From the NCBI RefSeq assembly GCF_003172935.1, contig NZ_QGKS01000279.1, positions 1 through 35,794 of the forward strand: a stretch of DNA of 35,794 bases, read 5' to 3'. This DNA is from Micromonospora sicca (lineage in GTDB: Bacteria; Actinomycetota; Actinomycetes; Mycobacteriales; Micromonosporaceae). A model generated the notes under the pieces. That model made no database searches. It saw nothing but the letters and a program-made list of their open reading frames with translations, and had not been told where the DNA came from. A program made the translations under genes and the position numbers. How positions within the stretch are numbered: position 1 is the first letter of the stretch; the number at the start of each line of letters is the position of its first letter. This document shows positions 1 through 8,472 of this stretch, one piece after another.

Positions 1-109
1 ACGACCCACCACATCCGCCGCCATGACCCGTGATCAAAACGGTCAGGACCATCGGCGTCATCCCGCCACGCCGCAGACCCCCGGATACCCACCCAACACC
101 ATGATCAAC

Positions 110-337
110 TTAGGCTACGCGGCATTGGTCCTTGTCCCAGTCGCTCATCGGCAGCAGTCGCAGCACCGCGAACGCATTCGTCACGCCCAGGTACGCCAGT
201 CGCAGCAGCACGGCAGTCCATCATGCCGCATCGATCACCAGCTACGCCCGGGCTCAGCGCCCAGCAACCGGGCCAACGTCTCCGACACCCACACACCGGT
301 CCTCAACAGGGCGGATGGAGTTTTCGGCAGGGGCAGG
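110..337 (-). mobile_element. 5' stub of an rve-type insertion sequence (copy D)
   Basis: This is the 5' end of the same element found complete at 25811-27045. On the minus strand a GTG at 211 opens a frame reading MLLRLAYLGVTNAFAVLRLL, as in the complete transposase. It departs from the family after about 25 codons and stops at 110-112. The untranslated leader upstream of the GTG also matches the complete copy, and the terminal repeat TTTTCGGCAGGGGC lies at 321-334, about 15 bases beyond the stop codon of the neighbouring TPR gene. About 90% of the transposase is missing, so it cannot move by itself. I recognise nothing in bases 1-109. Confidence 0.8.
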
Positions 338-351
338 GTCAGGACGACGGA

Positions 352-1341
352 TCAGATAAGGCCCGGCCCAAGAAATCGTGAGCGCAGTTTTTCAGCCTCA
401 TCGTGCCGACCGAGTCGACGAAGGATGCCTACTAGCATGCTCTGTGCGGCGCCGGTACGGTAGCCGGCGAGCCCGTCGACGATACAGAGGACTCTGAAGG
501 TGTCCCAATAGAGAGACACGGCCTCGTCGTGGTGGCCTAGCTCCAGCAAATCACCGGCGAGGAACCAGGCGTTGTCGAGGGTTTCGACGTGGCGGTCGCC
601 GTGGATTCGGCGCCAGCTTGCGAGGGCTTCCTCGTGCAGCGCCCGGGCTCGCTCGTACAGGCCGAGTGTGAAGTAGTCGTTCGCCAGGTTGGTCAAGATG
701 GTCAGACTGCTCGGGTGGTCGTCGCCAAGAGTGCGCTGGAAGCGGGGGAGACTGTCCTCGTCGAGGAACCGTGCCTTCTCGTAATACCCCAGTTTGTAAA
801 GGTCGATCGCGAGGTAGCCGGCAGATCGCACAGTATCGAGATGATCTGCGCCGCGAAAACGGCGTAGCCGGGCGAGGCTGTCGTCGTCCAGTACGCGTAG
901 CTCAAGGTCTCGATGTATGTCGGCGAGTAGGGTGGCCGCGTCGATCGCGACCAAGTCGTCGCGTCCGTGTCGTTTGACCCAGGCGCCGTGTAGCTCGCGC
1001 ACCAGGTCGAGATTGGCCTCGGACCGGCCTCCAAATAGCGCGCGGATGGCGTCGAGAGTCATCCGGCGCAAACCGTCGTCGTCGGTTGTGGCCGGTTCGC
1101 ACGCGAGGATGTGCGGTAGCAGTTCGGCCCAGCGCCGGTGATTTCGGGGTTCGGGCCGGGCAGCGACCAGGAGTTCGGCGACGGCGGTGCGGTGCGCATG
1201 GCTGCGCGGATCCGTGTCGCGCAGGATGGCGCACAACGTGTCGTGCAGCCGGTTGAGCATGCCGTCGCGGCCGGTGAACGCCGGGTTGCGGCGGGCCAGA
1301 TTCCACACCGGCGGCAGCACGCCCGGGAACCGCGGCTGCAC
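352..1341 (-). CDS. TPR protein, probable remnant of an NB-ARC/TPR (FxsT-like) protein
   Basis: The 329-residue product begins with a Pro-rich stretch and the segment NLARRNPAFTGRD. That segment normally sits just before the NB-ARC P-loop ATPase domain in actinobacterial STAND/TPR proteins, including the FxSxx-COOH-associated FxsT family. No P-loop follows. The frame passes straight to the region that normally links NB-ARC to the repeats, then to tetratricopeptide repeats of the 42-residue kinesin-light-chain type (roughly residues 150-310, with repeated GDxHxxxL and LGxYxxAR patterns). I infer an in-frame loss of the nucleotide-binding domain. GTG 1341 is the first usable start. The frame stays open upstream for about 30 codons of Pro-rich sequence to a TGA without a better start, so the original N-terminus is also missing. 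An IS1380 transposase lies upstream and an insertion-sequence stub abuts the stop. It probably no longer performs the parental function. Confidence 0.6.
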   Translation of the reverse strand: MQPRFPGVLPPVWNLARRNPAFTGRDGMLNRLHDTLCAILRDTDPRSHAHRTAVAELLVAARPEPRNHRRWAELLPHILACEPATTDDDGLRRMTLDAIRALFGGRSEANLDLVRELHGAWVKRHGRDDLVAIDAATLLADIHRDLELRVLDDDSLARLRRFRGADHLDTVRSAGYLAIDLYKLGYYEKARFLDEDSLPRFQRTLGDDHPSSLTILTNLANDYFTLGLYERARALHEEALASWRRIHGDRHVETLDNAWFLAGDLLELGHHDEAVSLYWDTFRVLCIVDGLAGYRTGAAQSMLVGILRRLGRHDEAEKLRSRFLGPGLI

Positions 1342-1567
1342 CGGCAGGACCTGCCCGGGCGGCGGAAATGGAGGCGGCTCAGCCGGCTTAGCCTTGATCC
1401 ACCGACGCGGTTGGCGGCGATCACTGGTTGATCATTTTCGATATAGGGGTGAGTCGGCGGGTGTGTGGGAGCCGCCGATCGTTGGTCGGCTTGCTCCGGT
1501 CGTGTTTGTGCGATGAATGGGGATTGTGGCCTGTGGTCGGGCCGCCCGGTTCTGCTGGTGGGTGTGG

Positions 1568-2956
1568 TCAGCCGGGTGCGGTTTGGACGGCGGTGAACAG
1601 GTTGTCGAACGCTGCTTGCCAGGGCCAGTGGTCGGGTAGGTGCAGGTGGATGGTGCGGGCCCGGTGCGCGAGGCGGGCCGCGACGTTGATGATCCGGGTG
1701 CGGATCGTGGCGGGCCGGGCGGTGGCGTGGGCGCCTGCGGCCAGGTGCCCGGCGGTGCGGGTGAGGTTGTAGGCGATCGCGGCGCAGGTCAGCCAGGCGT
1801 CGTTGGCGCTGAATCGGCCGGAGGGCAGGTGGGCGAGCGGACCGGCGATCAGGTCGGCGTTGACCTGTTCGATGATCGCGTGTGCGCGGTGCTGGGCTTC
1901 GGCCTGCACGAGCGTGAACGGGCTGTCGGTGAACACGGCGTGATACCGGTAGGTCGGCAGCAGTTCGTCTTGGCCGGGGATCTGTGCCGGGTCGTCGCGG
2001 CGGATGCGGCGCACGATCAGCCGGGCGGTCACCTGGTGCCGGGTGCCGGCGAACGCGGTGTATGTGGTTTCGGCGATCTGCGCGTCGGAGATCCACCGCC
2101 CGGTGTCTTCGTCCCAGACGGCCTGCGGGTACTTGATGTCGACCCATTGGTCGTCGGTGATGCTGTCGCATGCGGCGCGGATCTTCGCGTCGATGCGGCA
2201 GGTGACCGAGAACCTGACGTTGCGGCGCCGGCACGTGGTGATCACGGCCTTGGCGTAGAACGCCGAGTCGGCCCGGACCACGATCTCCCCGGACGCGCCG
2301 CACGATCGGGCGGTGGTGATCGCTTCGGCGATCATGCTCGCCGCGCCGCGGGCCGAGCCGGCGTTACCCGAACGTAGCCTGGTCGCGGCGATCACCGGCG
2401 CCGACAGCGGTGTGGACAGCGTGGCGACCAGGGGGTTGTAGCCGCGTAGGTAGACGTTGTAGCCGCCGACCTTGGTGTGGCCGAACCCGATGCCCTGCTT
2501 CTGCTTGCCGTAGACACGGCGCAGCATCGAGTCGATGTCCACAAAGGTCAGCACGTCGGCGCCGGCAAGGATCGGTGCCCGGCTGGCCAGGCCGATCAGG
2601 GTGTCACGGGCGGCGGCCTGCAGCTGCCGTACGTGTCCGTGGGTGAACGTGCGCAGGAAGGCCCCGAGCGTCGACGGCGCGTACACACCGGTGAACAGCG
2701 AGCGCATGCCACCGTGCCGGGCGATGTCGAGGTCGTCGATGCTGTCCGCGCCGGCGAGCATCCCGGCCACGATCGTGGCGACCTTCCCGGCAGGGTTGGC
2801 GCCCTTGTCCGTCGGTAGCCGCACCCGGTCGGTGACCGCGTCGTGCAGCCGGGCCTGCTGAGCCAGACGCATCACCGGAACGAGGCCGGCACACGACACT
2901 AGATTCGGATCATCGAACGAGGCGCGCACCACCGGCGCGTCATGGCGTAATCTCAC
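1568..2956 (-). CDS. IS1380-family transposase
   Basis: The product is 462 residues, normal for IS1380-family DDE transposases. It catalyses cut-and-paste movement of its own element. Visible features are the family N-terminus ending FDDPNLVSCAGLVPV, the block VLTFVDIDSMLRRVYGKQKQ (a region that contains an acidic catalytic residue), the second acidic block EIVVRADSAFY, and the C-terminal HAIIEQVNADL with the catalytic glutamate, followed by the family tail with NDAWLTCAAIAYNLTR. The frame is open to 3052, but GTG 2956 gives the start expected for the family. There is no internal stop or frameshift, so the gene may be functional. It sits between the TPR remnant and the TerB-like gene pair and may have removed the 5' part of the former. 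Confidence 0.9.
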   Translation of the reverse strand: MRLRHDAPVVRASFDDPNLVSCAGLVPVMRLAQQARLHDAVTDRVRLPTDKGANPAGKVATIVAGMLAGADSIDDLDIARHGGMRSLFTGVYAPSTLGAFLRTFTHGHVRQLQAAARDTLIGLASRAPILAGADVLTFVDIDSMLRRVYGKQKQGIGFGHTKVGGYNVYLRGYNPLVATLSTPLSAPVIAATRLRSGNAGSARGAASMIAEAITTARSCGASGEIVVRADSAFYAKAVITTCRRRNVRFSVTCRIDAKIRAACDSITDDQWVDIKYPQAVWDEDTGRWISDAQIAETTYTAFAGTRHQVTARLIVRRIRRDDPAQIPGQDELLPTYRYHAVFTDSPFTLVQAEAQHRAHAIIEQVNADLIAGPLAHLPSGRFSANDAWLTCAAIAYNLTRTAGHLAAGAHATARPATIRTRIINVAARLAHRARTIHLHLPDHWPWQAAFDNLFTAVQTAPG

Positions 2957-2963
2957 CTGCGAG

Positions 2964-3020
2964 GTGCCCTCTCGAGCGATAGAAGCGTGAGAACTCCTAT
3001 CCTTCCAGCTCAGAGGGCAC
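2964..3020. repeat. Inverted repeat upstream of the IS1380 transposase
   Basis: GTGCCCTCT at 2964-2972 is answered by AGAGGGCAC at 3012-3020, a perfect 9-base inverted repeat with a 39-base interval just upstream of the transposase start. It could form a hairpin in the transposase leader or be a subterminal binding site of the element. Confidence 0.5.
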
Positions 3021-3058
3021 TTTCTATCTCCGGGGTCCCGCCGACCCGACATTCATCG

Positions 3059-3526
3059 GTGGATCGAGGCTGAGTGCCGGGCGTACGGAGAGCGCCCGCA
3101 GGCTCGCGGCGAAGGGGGTAGTGCTCATAGACCCAGTAGAGCGGCGCGGCGAGATCGTGTGGCCCCGCTAGTCAACGGGCGTCCTGCGGCCTGGTCCTGA
3201 TCTGCCTATCGGCGTGGGAGACCTCGCGACAGCCGTCGGCCTCAACCTCTGCCCAGAAAAACCCCAATCTCGGATCAGCATCTGTGGATGCCGAGGGCGC
3301 TTCTCGGTGGTCAGATCGACCTTGTAACCGTGGCGCGATGGCACCTGCTACGACGCAGCGGTCCGACGATCCAGGCTCAAGGGGTGACACCCCATCCGCC
3401 CAGAGCCTCACCGACCCGCACCCAGCGACGCTGGCAACCGGACGGCTACGACTACGGGTCGCCGGGAGGATGTCGCCTTGTCGGTGGCTACAGATAGCCT
3501 CGCGCCAAAGACGTGAAAGGGATGCG
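3059..3526. other. Non-coding gap before the TerB-like gene
   Basis: I see no convincing gene here. The frame of the downstream gene is open back to 3284, but that stretch does not read like family sequence and lacks a ribosome binding site. The promoter of the TerB-like gene presumably lies here; no clear -35/-10 pair was found. Confidence 0.5.
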
Positions 3527-4708
3527 ATGGACCTTCGTGCAGTTGGGCTTGGACGGCTGAAGGGCGTTGCTGACGCCGCTGGACGGATGGTTGCCGACAG
3601 CACGAGCGCCGCGTGGCAGCGTGTCGCTGATGCTGCTGGCGATGCCCAGGAGATTGTGAAGCAGTCCGCCGAGCAGGTGCAGGCGAAGGTCGAAGATGTG
3701 AAGGACGGCCTGTCGGCGTGGTCGTCCCGCAATCCCGCTAATTTCGGCGACTTGTCCGCGCTCAGCGTTGACGGGAAGTTGCTCTATTGCCGGGTGTTGG
3801 TGAGCTTGGCGCTGGTCGACGGCCTCCTCGATCCTCGGGAGATCGCGAATCTGTACTTGTTCGCATCGACGATTGGTCTCGACGGCGAGGCGCGCGCGGA
3901 GTTGCGCAGGGAAATCACTGGGGCGCAACGGGATGCAGCGAGCGACGCAGGGGTGCCCGACGCCACGGTGGAGCTGTCCAGGGAATTGCACGACCTCCTC
4001 GAGGAGGATCAGCGCGAGCCGGTGTTCACGGTGCTGGTGCGCGATCTGGTGCGGATTTCGCGTGCTGACAGGCATGCTGCGGACGCCGAGCGTGAGCGAA
4101 TCGTGCTGGTCGCAGGACTCGTGTTCGCCGAGTCAGCTGACAAGGTCGTGGAGGCGACCGAACGGTTCGTGATTACGGAAGAGGACTTCGCTTCCGGCAA
4201 GATCACGACCAGCCAGTTGGAGACCACCACCAAGGACATTGCTGCCAAGGCGGCTGCGTTCGGTGCCCCGATCGCCGCGATCAGTCTTGCTGGCAGCGTC
4301 TCCGGTCTCAGCGGGGCGGGAATCACCTCGGGTTTGGCGGCCTTGGGGTTCGGCGGCTTGCTGGGCTTGAGCGCGATGGCCACCGGGATCGGCACCGTGG
4401 TGATTCTCGGGGTCGCGGTCCATCAGGGGGCGCGTTGGGTGCTGGCCACCAACGAGCGTGAACGAGAGAATCGGCGGGAGCATCTGATTCAGCAAGTCAT
4501 CAAGAATCACCAGCAGGCGATGGCCGAGCTCACCGACGACATCGCGGGGCTCGGTCACCGGATGGAGGCCTACCTCACCCAGACCACGAGGAACGAGGAG
4601 CGACTCGCCACGCTCAGGGATGAGTTGGCCGCCTTTCAGCTGGCCCTGGTGAATCTGCAGAACAGTCAGGAGGCCTTCGAACGGCGGGAGCCGCTCAGTG
4701 TCGGGTGA
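3527..4708 (+). CDS. TerB-like domain protein with membrane segment and coiled coil
   Basis: Function unknown. The 393-residue product has an amphipathic helical N-terminus (1-60), a TerB-like all-helical domain (about 76-205, with ALVDGLLDPREI in its first helix pair and ISRADRHAADAE in its second), a hydrophobic Gly/Ala-rich stretch that could span a membrane two or three times (about 240-303), and a C-terminal coiled coil rich in Glu, Arg and Gln (about 305-385). TerB-like domains occur in tellurite and phage resistance loci and in stress proteins, often near membranes. ATG 3527 is chosen because AAAGG lies 6 bases upstream and the longer frame is unconvincing. Its 3' end overlaps the next gene by 11 bases, indicating translational coupling and probably a joint product. 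The pair is isolated among mobile elements, as expected of a horizontally acquired module. I cannot assign a biochemical activity; no nuclease, protease or nucleotide-binding motif is visible. Confidence 0.75.
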   Translation: MDLRAVGLGRLKGVADAAGRMVADSTSAAWQRVADAAGDAQEIVKQSAEQVQAKVEDVKDGLSAWSSRNPANFGDLSALSVDGKLLYCRVLVSLALVDGLLDPREIANLYLFASTIGLDGEARAELRREITGAQRDAASDAGVPDATVELSRELHDLLEEDQREPVFTVLVRDLVRISRADRHAADAERERIVLVAGLVFAESADKVVEATERFVITEEDFASGKITTSQLETTTKDIAAKAAAFGAPIAAISLAGSVSGLSGAGITSGLAALGFGGLLGLSAMATGIGTVVILGVAVHQGARWVLATNERERENRREHLIQQVIKNHQQAMAELTDDIAGLGHRMEAYLTQTTRNEERLATLRDELAAFQLALVNLQNSQEAFERREPLSVG

Positions 4709-6143
4709 CCAGCTTTCGGCTGCTGCCGCGGTCCTGGCTTACCAGGCCGTCACGCTGACCGAACTGCGGGGCCTGTTCGACCAGGTGGAATTCGACCTCA
4801 AGGATGTCCTCGAACGCGAACTTCGCGTCACCGACACCTTGGACTCGGTCGAGTCCGAGTTCGACGCGGTGCGCGCCCGTCTCCAAGCAATGGGCGTCCT
4901 CGTACCAGCTCAAGAGTCCCAGTCGAGCGCAGTGGCCACCGTGAGTGTCGAGACATCGAGCTACCGCCGTTACGCCGTGCCCATCGTCCCGACTGATGGC
5001 GACTTCGATCAGCTCGTCAGGCTTGCCGAAGCCCGGTTGGATCTGTTGGGTATCGATCTGACCCGGGACCCGCTTCAGCAGGTTCTTCCCGCCGGCCAGA
5101 TAGCTCGCAGCCTGCGCAGCTACGCCGAGGAACATGGCGACGTCAGCTGGGACGAGACCGACTGGACGGTCGTCCTGGTTGCCGGAGTCCTCGCGACCCT
5201 CCTTGACGTCATCCTCGTCCGCATCCCCCAGGATTCCACCTTCCTAGGCAAAAAGCAGACGGGATCGCCCCTCACCAAGTGGCTCCAGGACAAGGATCGG
5301 GCTCAAGACATCCATGCCCGATTCTTCAAGAGGTTCGAGAAGCTGGCCAAAGTGCCCTTTGACGCCTCCACCACGTGGGCCACCGGGGGCCTGGTCAGCG
5401 GCATGTCGCCGGATACCCATCGGCTCCAGAGCCTCGGCCACGATCCGGCCCTGGGTTTCCTCTTCGGCGTGGCAGATCTCATGCACGGCACCGGCACCTA
5501 CATCGACAAGGCAGGGCAACTGGTCCAGGTCGCCACCGACTACGACCCGGTCGACCTGATCACCGCGCTCATCACCCAGGTGCGCCATCTGCTCTCGGAC
5601 GTCTACACTCCTGCCGGCCTGCAGCCCCCGTTCTTCAGCCTGCTTCAGCTCGGACAGGTTGGTTCCCCGTTCGCATTGGACCCCTCCGGTGTCAAGGTGC
5701 CCTGGACCGAGGTCGCCCGCTACATGTATATGAACGGCTACGACCTGCGCCATTTCTTCACGATGGGCATCCCTCCTGGCGTCGTGTCCGCGATCATCCG
5801 CGGGTACTGGCTTCTCAAGAGCTATGCCACCGGTGGTACGGCAGCGCAACGGAAGCTGGAGCATGCCAAACTCACCTCCATGCTGCTGCTCGGGCACTCC
5901 ATCGCCACCTCAGGCACGCTTCTCAAGACCGGGCTGGTGTTTGGCATGAACCCGGCCGCCCTCAACTACAACCAGATTCTGGCCATGGGGCCCGCCACCA
6001 TCGCCTGGTTCAAAGAAGCCGTTGCCCGCGACCATCGAATAAATGAAGCCCTGGAGAAGGAATGGGAATTGCTCCTCGCCGAATCGGAGGGGCAATCGTG
6101 GCCAGCGAGCCGAGCCACGAGCCTGGGCAGACTGTCGATCTGA
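4698..6143 (+). CDS. Hypothetical protein with GHDPxLGxxFG signature, partner of TerB-like gene
   Basis: Function unknown. The GTG start lies inside the preceding gene (11-base overlap), with CGGCGGGAG just upstream as ribosome binding site. The 481-residue product has a predicted coiled coil near the N-terminus (about 15-65), a hydrophobic helix at about 154-177, a conserved-looking block GHDPALGFLFGVADLMHGTG beginning at residue 247, and further hydrophobic helices in the last third (about 355-440). No Walker, HTH, nuclease or toxin motif is visible. The coiled coils in both products and the overlapping genes suggest a membrane-associated complex, which is inference. The GHDP block looks like a family signature, but I cannot name the family. 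Candidate roles are phage defence, envelope stress or a toxin-immunity pair. The reading frame is intact, unlike many neighbours, which argues for recent acquisition or selection. Confidence 0.75.
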   Translation: MSGDQLSAAAAVLAYQAVTLTELRGLFDQVEFDLKDVLERELRVTDTLDSVESEFDAVRARLQAMGVLVPAQESQSSAVATVSVETSSYRRYAVPIVPTDGDFDQLVRLAEARLDLLGIDLTRDPLQQVLPAGQIARSLRSYAEEHGDVSWDETDWTVVLVAGVLATLLDVILVRIPQDSTFLGKKQTGSPLTKWLQDKDRAQDIHARFFKRFEKLAKVPFDASTTWATGGLVSGMSPDTHRLQSLGHDPALGFLFGVADLMHGTGTYIDKAGQLVQVATDYDPVDLITALITQVRHLLSDVYTPAGLQPPFFSLLQLGQVGSPFALDPSGVKVPWTEVARYMYMNGYDLRHFFTMGIPPGVVSAIIRGYWLLKSYATGGTAAQRKLEHAKLTSMLLLGHSIATSGTLLKTGLVFGMNPAALNYNQILAMGPATIAWFKEAVARDHRINEALEKEWELLLAESEGQSWPASRATSLGRLSI

Positions 6144-6668
6144 CTGTCTTTACATCGGCTTTCATCTAGGGAATCCCGCGCAGGTCCAGGCGGCCGGGAT
6201 TCCTCGTCTTCGACCGATTGCTTATAGCGAAAGTCGTTACGAGGGCTGGGAGGAGGTTGCGTCCCTTTCCGAGGCGGCGAGAAGTTCCTCCGAGACGACT
6301 TCGACTACGGCAACGACTGATCGTTTCGCCCGCCCCAGGCGATTCCCGCTGCCCGATGGCCCATCTGCGCTATCACCTCGACAGCCATCGGGCGGTCGGG
6401 CGGGCCACGGGACCGTGGCGCGGTATCCGGCGAGCGCCTCGCTGCGGACACGGCCAAGCCGGTGTTGGGGTCGCGCCTCTGGCCGGCGCTCAGCAAGGGC
6501 ATCAACTAACACCCGCTGAGAGAGTTGACCCTGGTTGGTGAAGCCGGCTGAGGTGCGGCGAGCAAGGCTGTGGGCATTCGGAGTGCTCGACCAGCGCATA
6601 AGGGGACCCCAGCGGGTGGCCGCTGGGGTCCTGCTTGCTGGGCTGTTTGTCATTCGCGCCTACGGAAC
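6144..6668. other. Non-coding gap with a terminator-like hairpin
   Basis: Open frames in this stretch look like chance readings in GC-rich DNA. Apart from the hairpin at 6604-6631 I see nothing recognisable between the two-gene module and the first IS3 end. Confidence 0.5.
6604..6631 (+). terminator. Perfect 12-bp GC-rich hairpin, probable terminator
   Basis: GGACCCCAGCGG (6604-6615) pairs perfectly with CCGCTGGGGTCC (6620-6631) across a 4-base GTGG loop. The run that follows is only moderately T-rich (CTTGCTGGGCTGTTTGT). Such stems commonly terminate transcription in actinomycetes. It lies 460 bases after the two-gene module, so it may instead have served a lost gene. Confidence 0.5.
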
Positions 6669-6738
6669 TGGGCCTGACCCGCTTTGACGGACATCTGAGA
6701 TCAGGAGCCTGGTGGGCTCCGGGAGGATGTCCAGCATC

Positions 6739-7050
6739 ATGGAGAGCATGGGGAAGAAGCGGCCTCGGCCTCGCCGGTCTGCCACGCCGGAGTTCAAGGC
6801 GGAGATCGTGGAGTTGTGCCGGCGTGGGGACCGCACGGTCGGGCAGGTGTCGAAGGATTTCGACCTGACCGAGACCGCCGTGCGGGAGTGGGTGAAGCAG
6901 GCTGAGCTCGACGCCGGGACGCGCAGTGACGGGTTGACCAGCGACGAGCGGGAGGAGTTGGCGCAGCTGCGGCGGGAGAACCGCCGGCTGCGCGAGGATG
7001 TCGAGATCCTCAAGCGGGCAACGGCTTTCTTCGCGAAGGAGACCCGGTGA
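6739..7050 (+). CDS. IS3-family OrfA (element A)
   Basis: OrfA is the small DNA-binding subunit of an IS3-family transposase. Visible parts are the basic N-terminus KKRPRPRRS, the helix-turn-helix (SATPEFKAEIVELC to ETAVREWVKQAE) and the leucine-zipper-like stretch LRRENRRLREDVEILKRATA that mediates multimerisation. The length of 103 residues is normal. GGGAGG at 6721-6726 favours ATG 6739; ATG 6727 and 6748 are alternatives. Its TGA overlaps the GTG of OrfB (GTGA), so OrfB could be made by coupled re-initiation and not only by programmed frameshifting. Confidence 0.9.
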   Translation: MESMGKKRPRPRRSATPEFKAEIVELCRRGDRTVGQVSKDFDLTETAVREWVKQAELDAGTRSDGLTSDEREELAQLRRENRRLREDVEILKRATAFFAKETR

Positions 7051-7540
7051 ACGTGTACCCGTTCATCGAGGCGGAGCAGGTCGGCCGGCGCAACGTCAAG
7101 CGTGCGTGCGAGCTGTTGAAGGTCTCCCGGTCCGCCTACTATCAGCACACCCGTGGCGAGCAGTCGCAGCGCGAGCGCGTCGACCAGGCGCTGACCGAGC
7201 AGATCACCGCGGTGCATCAGGTGTCGAAGGGCACTTACGGCGCGCCACGAGTGCATGCCGAACTCGCCGCGCGAGGGCACCGGCACGGCCGTAAACGCGT
7301 GGCCCGGCTGATGCGTGCCGTCGGGATCCGCGGCAAGTGCCCGCGCCGATGGCGCACCACCACCGTTGCGGATCCGGCCGCCGAGGCGCGTCCTGACCTG
7401 GTCAACCGTGACTTCGGCACCGACCCGGCCGCGATCGACACCCGCTGGTGCGGTGACATCACCTACATCAACACGTGGGAGGGCTGGTTGTTCCGCACCG
7501 GGTTTGATGGAGACATCGAAACCCGGGAGGAACACCAGCG

Positions 7541-7858
7541 ATGCCCGCACCAAAGAAGTACAACGATGAGCTGCGTGAGCGTGCGACGCGGTTGGCCGTC
7601 GAGGCCCGTCGGGATCCGGCGTCCGCGGTCGGGGCGATCCGGCGGATCGCTGGTCAGCTCGGGGTTCATCCGGAGGCGTTGCGCACGTGGGTGAAGAAGG
7701 CCGAGACCGACGGCGGTGACCGGCCGGGCACCACCAGCAGCGACGCGGAACGCCTCGCCGCGTTGGAACGGGAGGTGCGTGAGCTGCGGCGGGCGAACCA
7801 GATCCTGAAGTCCGCGGCGTCTTTCTTCGCGGCGGAGTTGGACCGTCCGTCGCGATGA
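7541..7858 (+). CDS. IS3-family OrfA (element B)
   Basis: OrfA is a 105-residue DNA-binding subunit with the helix-turn-helix IAGQLGVHPEALRTWVKKAE and the coiled-coil tail LEREVRELRRANQILKSAAS. GGGAGG lies about 10 bases before ATG 7541. Its last codons overlap OrfB as ATGA (7855-7858). The sequence differs clearly from OrfA of element A, so this is a separate IS and not a duplication. Confidence 0.9.
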   Translation: MPAPKKYNDELRERATRLAVEARRDPASAVGAIRRIAGQLGVHPEALRTWVKKAETDGGDRPGTTSSDAERLAALEREVRELRRANQILKSAASFFAAELDRPSR

Positions 7859-8472
7859 AGGTCGAGTTCGTCGACTCCCAGCGGGAGCGACACGGTGTCC
7901 AGCCGGTCCTGCAGGCGCTCGAAGACACGCCGGCACAGATCGCACCGTCGACCTACTACGCCGCCAAGACCCGTCCCGCCAGCGCCCGCTCGCGACGCGA
8001 TGAGGAGCTGACCGCGGTGATCGAGCGGATCCACGCGGAGAACTACGGCGTCTACGGGGCCCGCAAGATCTGGCACGAGCTGCACCGCCGTGGTGTTCGG
8101 GTGGCCCGGTGCACCGTCGAGCGGCTGATGCGTGAGTCCGGGCTGCGTGGGCTGCTGCGCGACAAGTCACCGCGCACGACCCGGCCGGCGGCCGAGACCA
8201 GCCGCCCTGCTGACCTGGTCAAACGGGACTTCACCGCAGCCGGCCCGAACCAGCTGTGGGTCGCCGACCTGACCTACGTGCGCACCAGCGTGGGCTGGGT
8301 GTACGCCGCGTTCGTCCTCGACGTGCACTCCCGCATGATCGTCGGCTGGCAGGTGTCCACGTCGCTCTACACCGACCTGGCTCTCGACGCGTTGAAGATG
8401 GCGATCTGGCGCCGCGAGAATCAAGGCGCTGACCTGGGCGGACTCGTTCATCATTCCGACCGGGGAGTCCAG

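Larger units (their letters stand above)
1511..3058 (-). mobile_element. Tentative extent of the IS1380-family element
   Basis: The 9-base sequence CGATGAATG at 1511-1519 has its inverted copy at 3050-3058. The pair encloses the transposase in an interval of about 1.55 kb, a plausible size for the family. The similarity does not continue inward and I found no 4-base target duplication, so these limits are a guess; the transposase identification does not depend on them. Confidence 0.3.

Noticed and set aside
3284..3526. N-terminal extension of the TerB-like gene
   Set aside because: The frame is open but has no ribosome binding site at its start and the sequence is Arg/Ser/Pro-rich; ATG 3527 with AAAGG is better.
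6660..7928. Long minus-strand open frame (422 codons) across the two IS3 OrfA genes
   Set aside because: It is antisense to two recognised OrfA genes and an OrfB, and crosses an IS boundary; no domain is recognisable.
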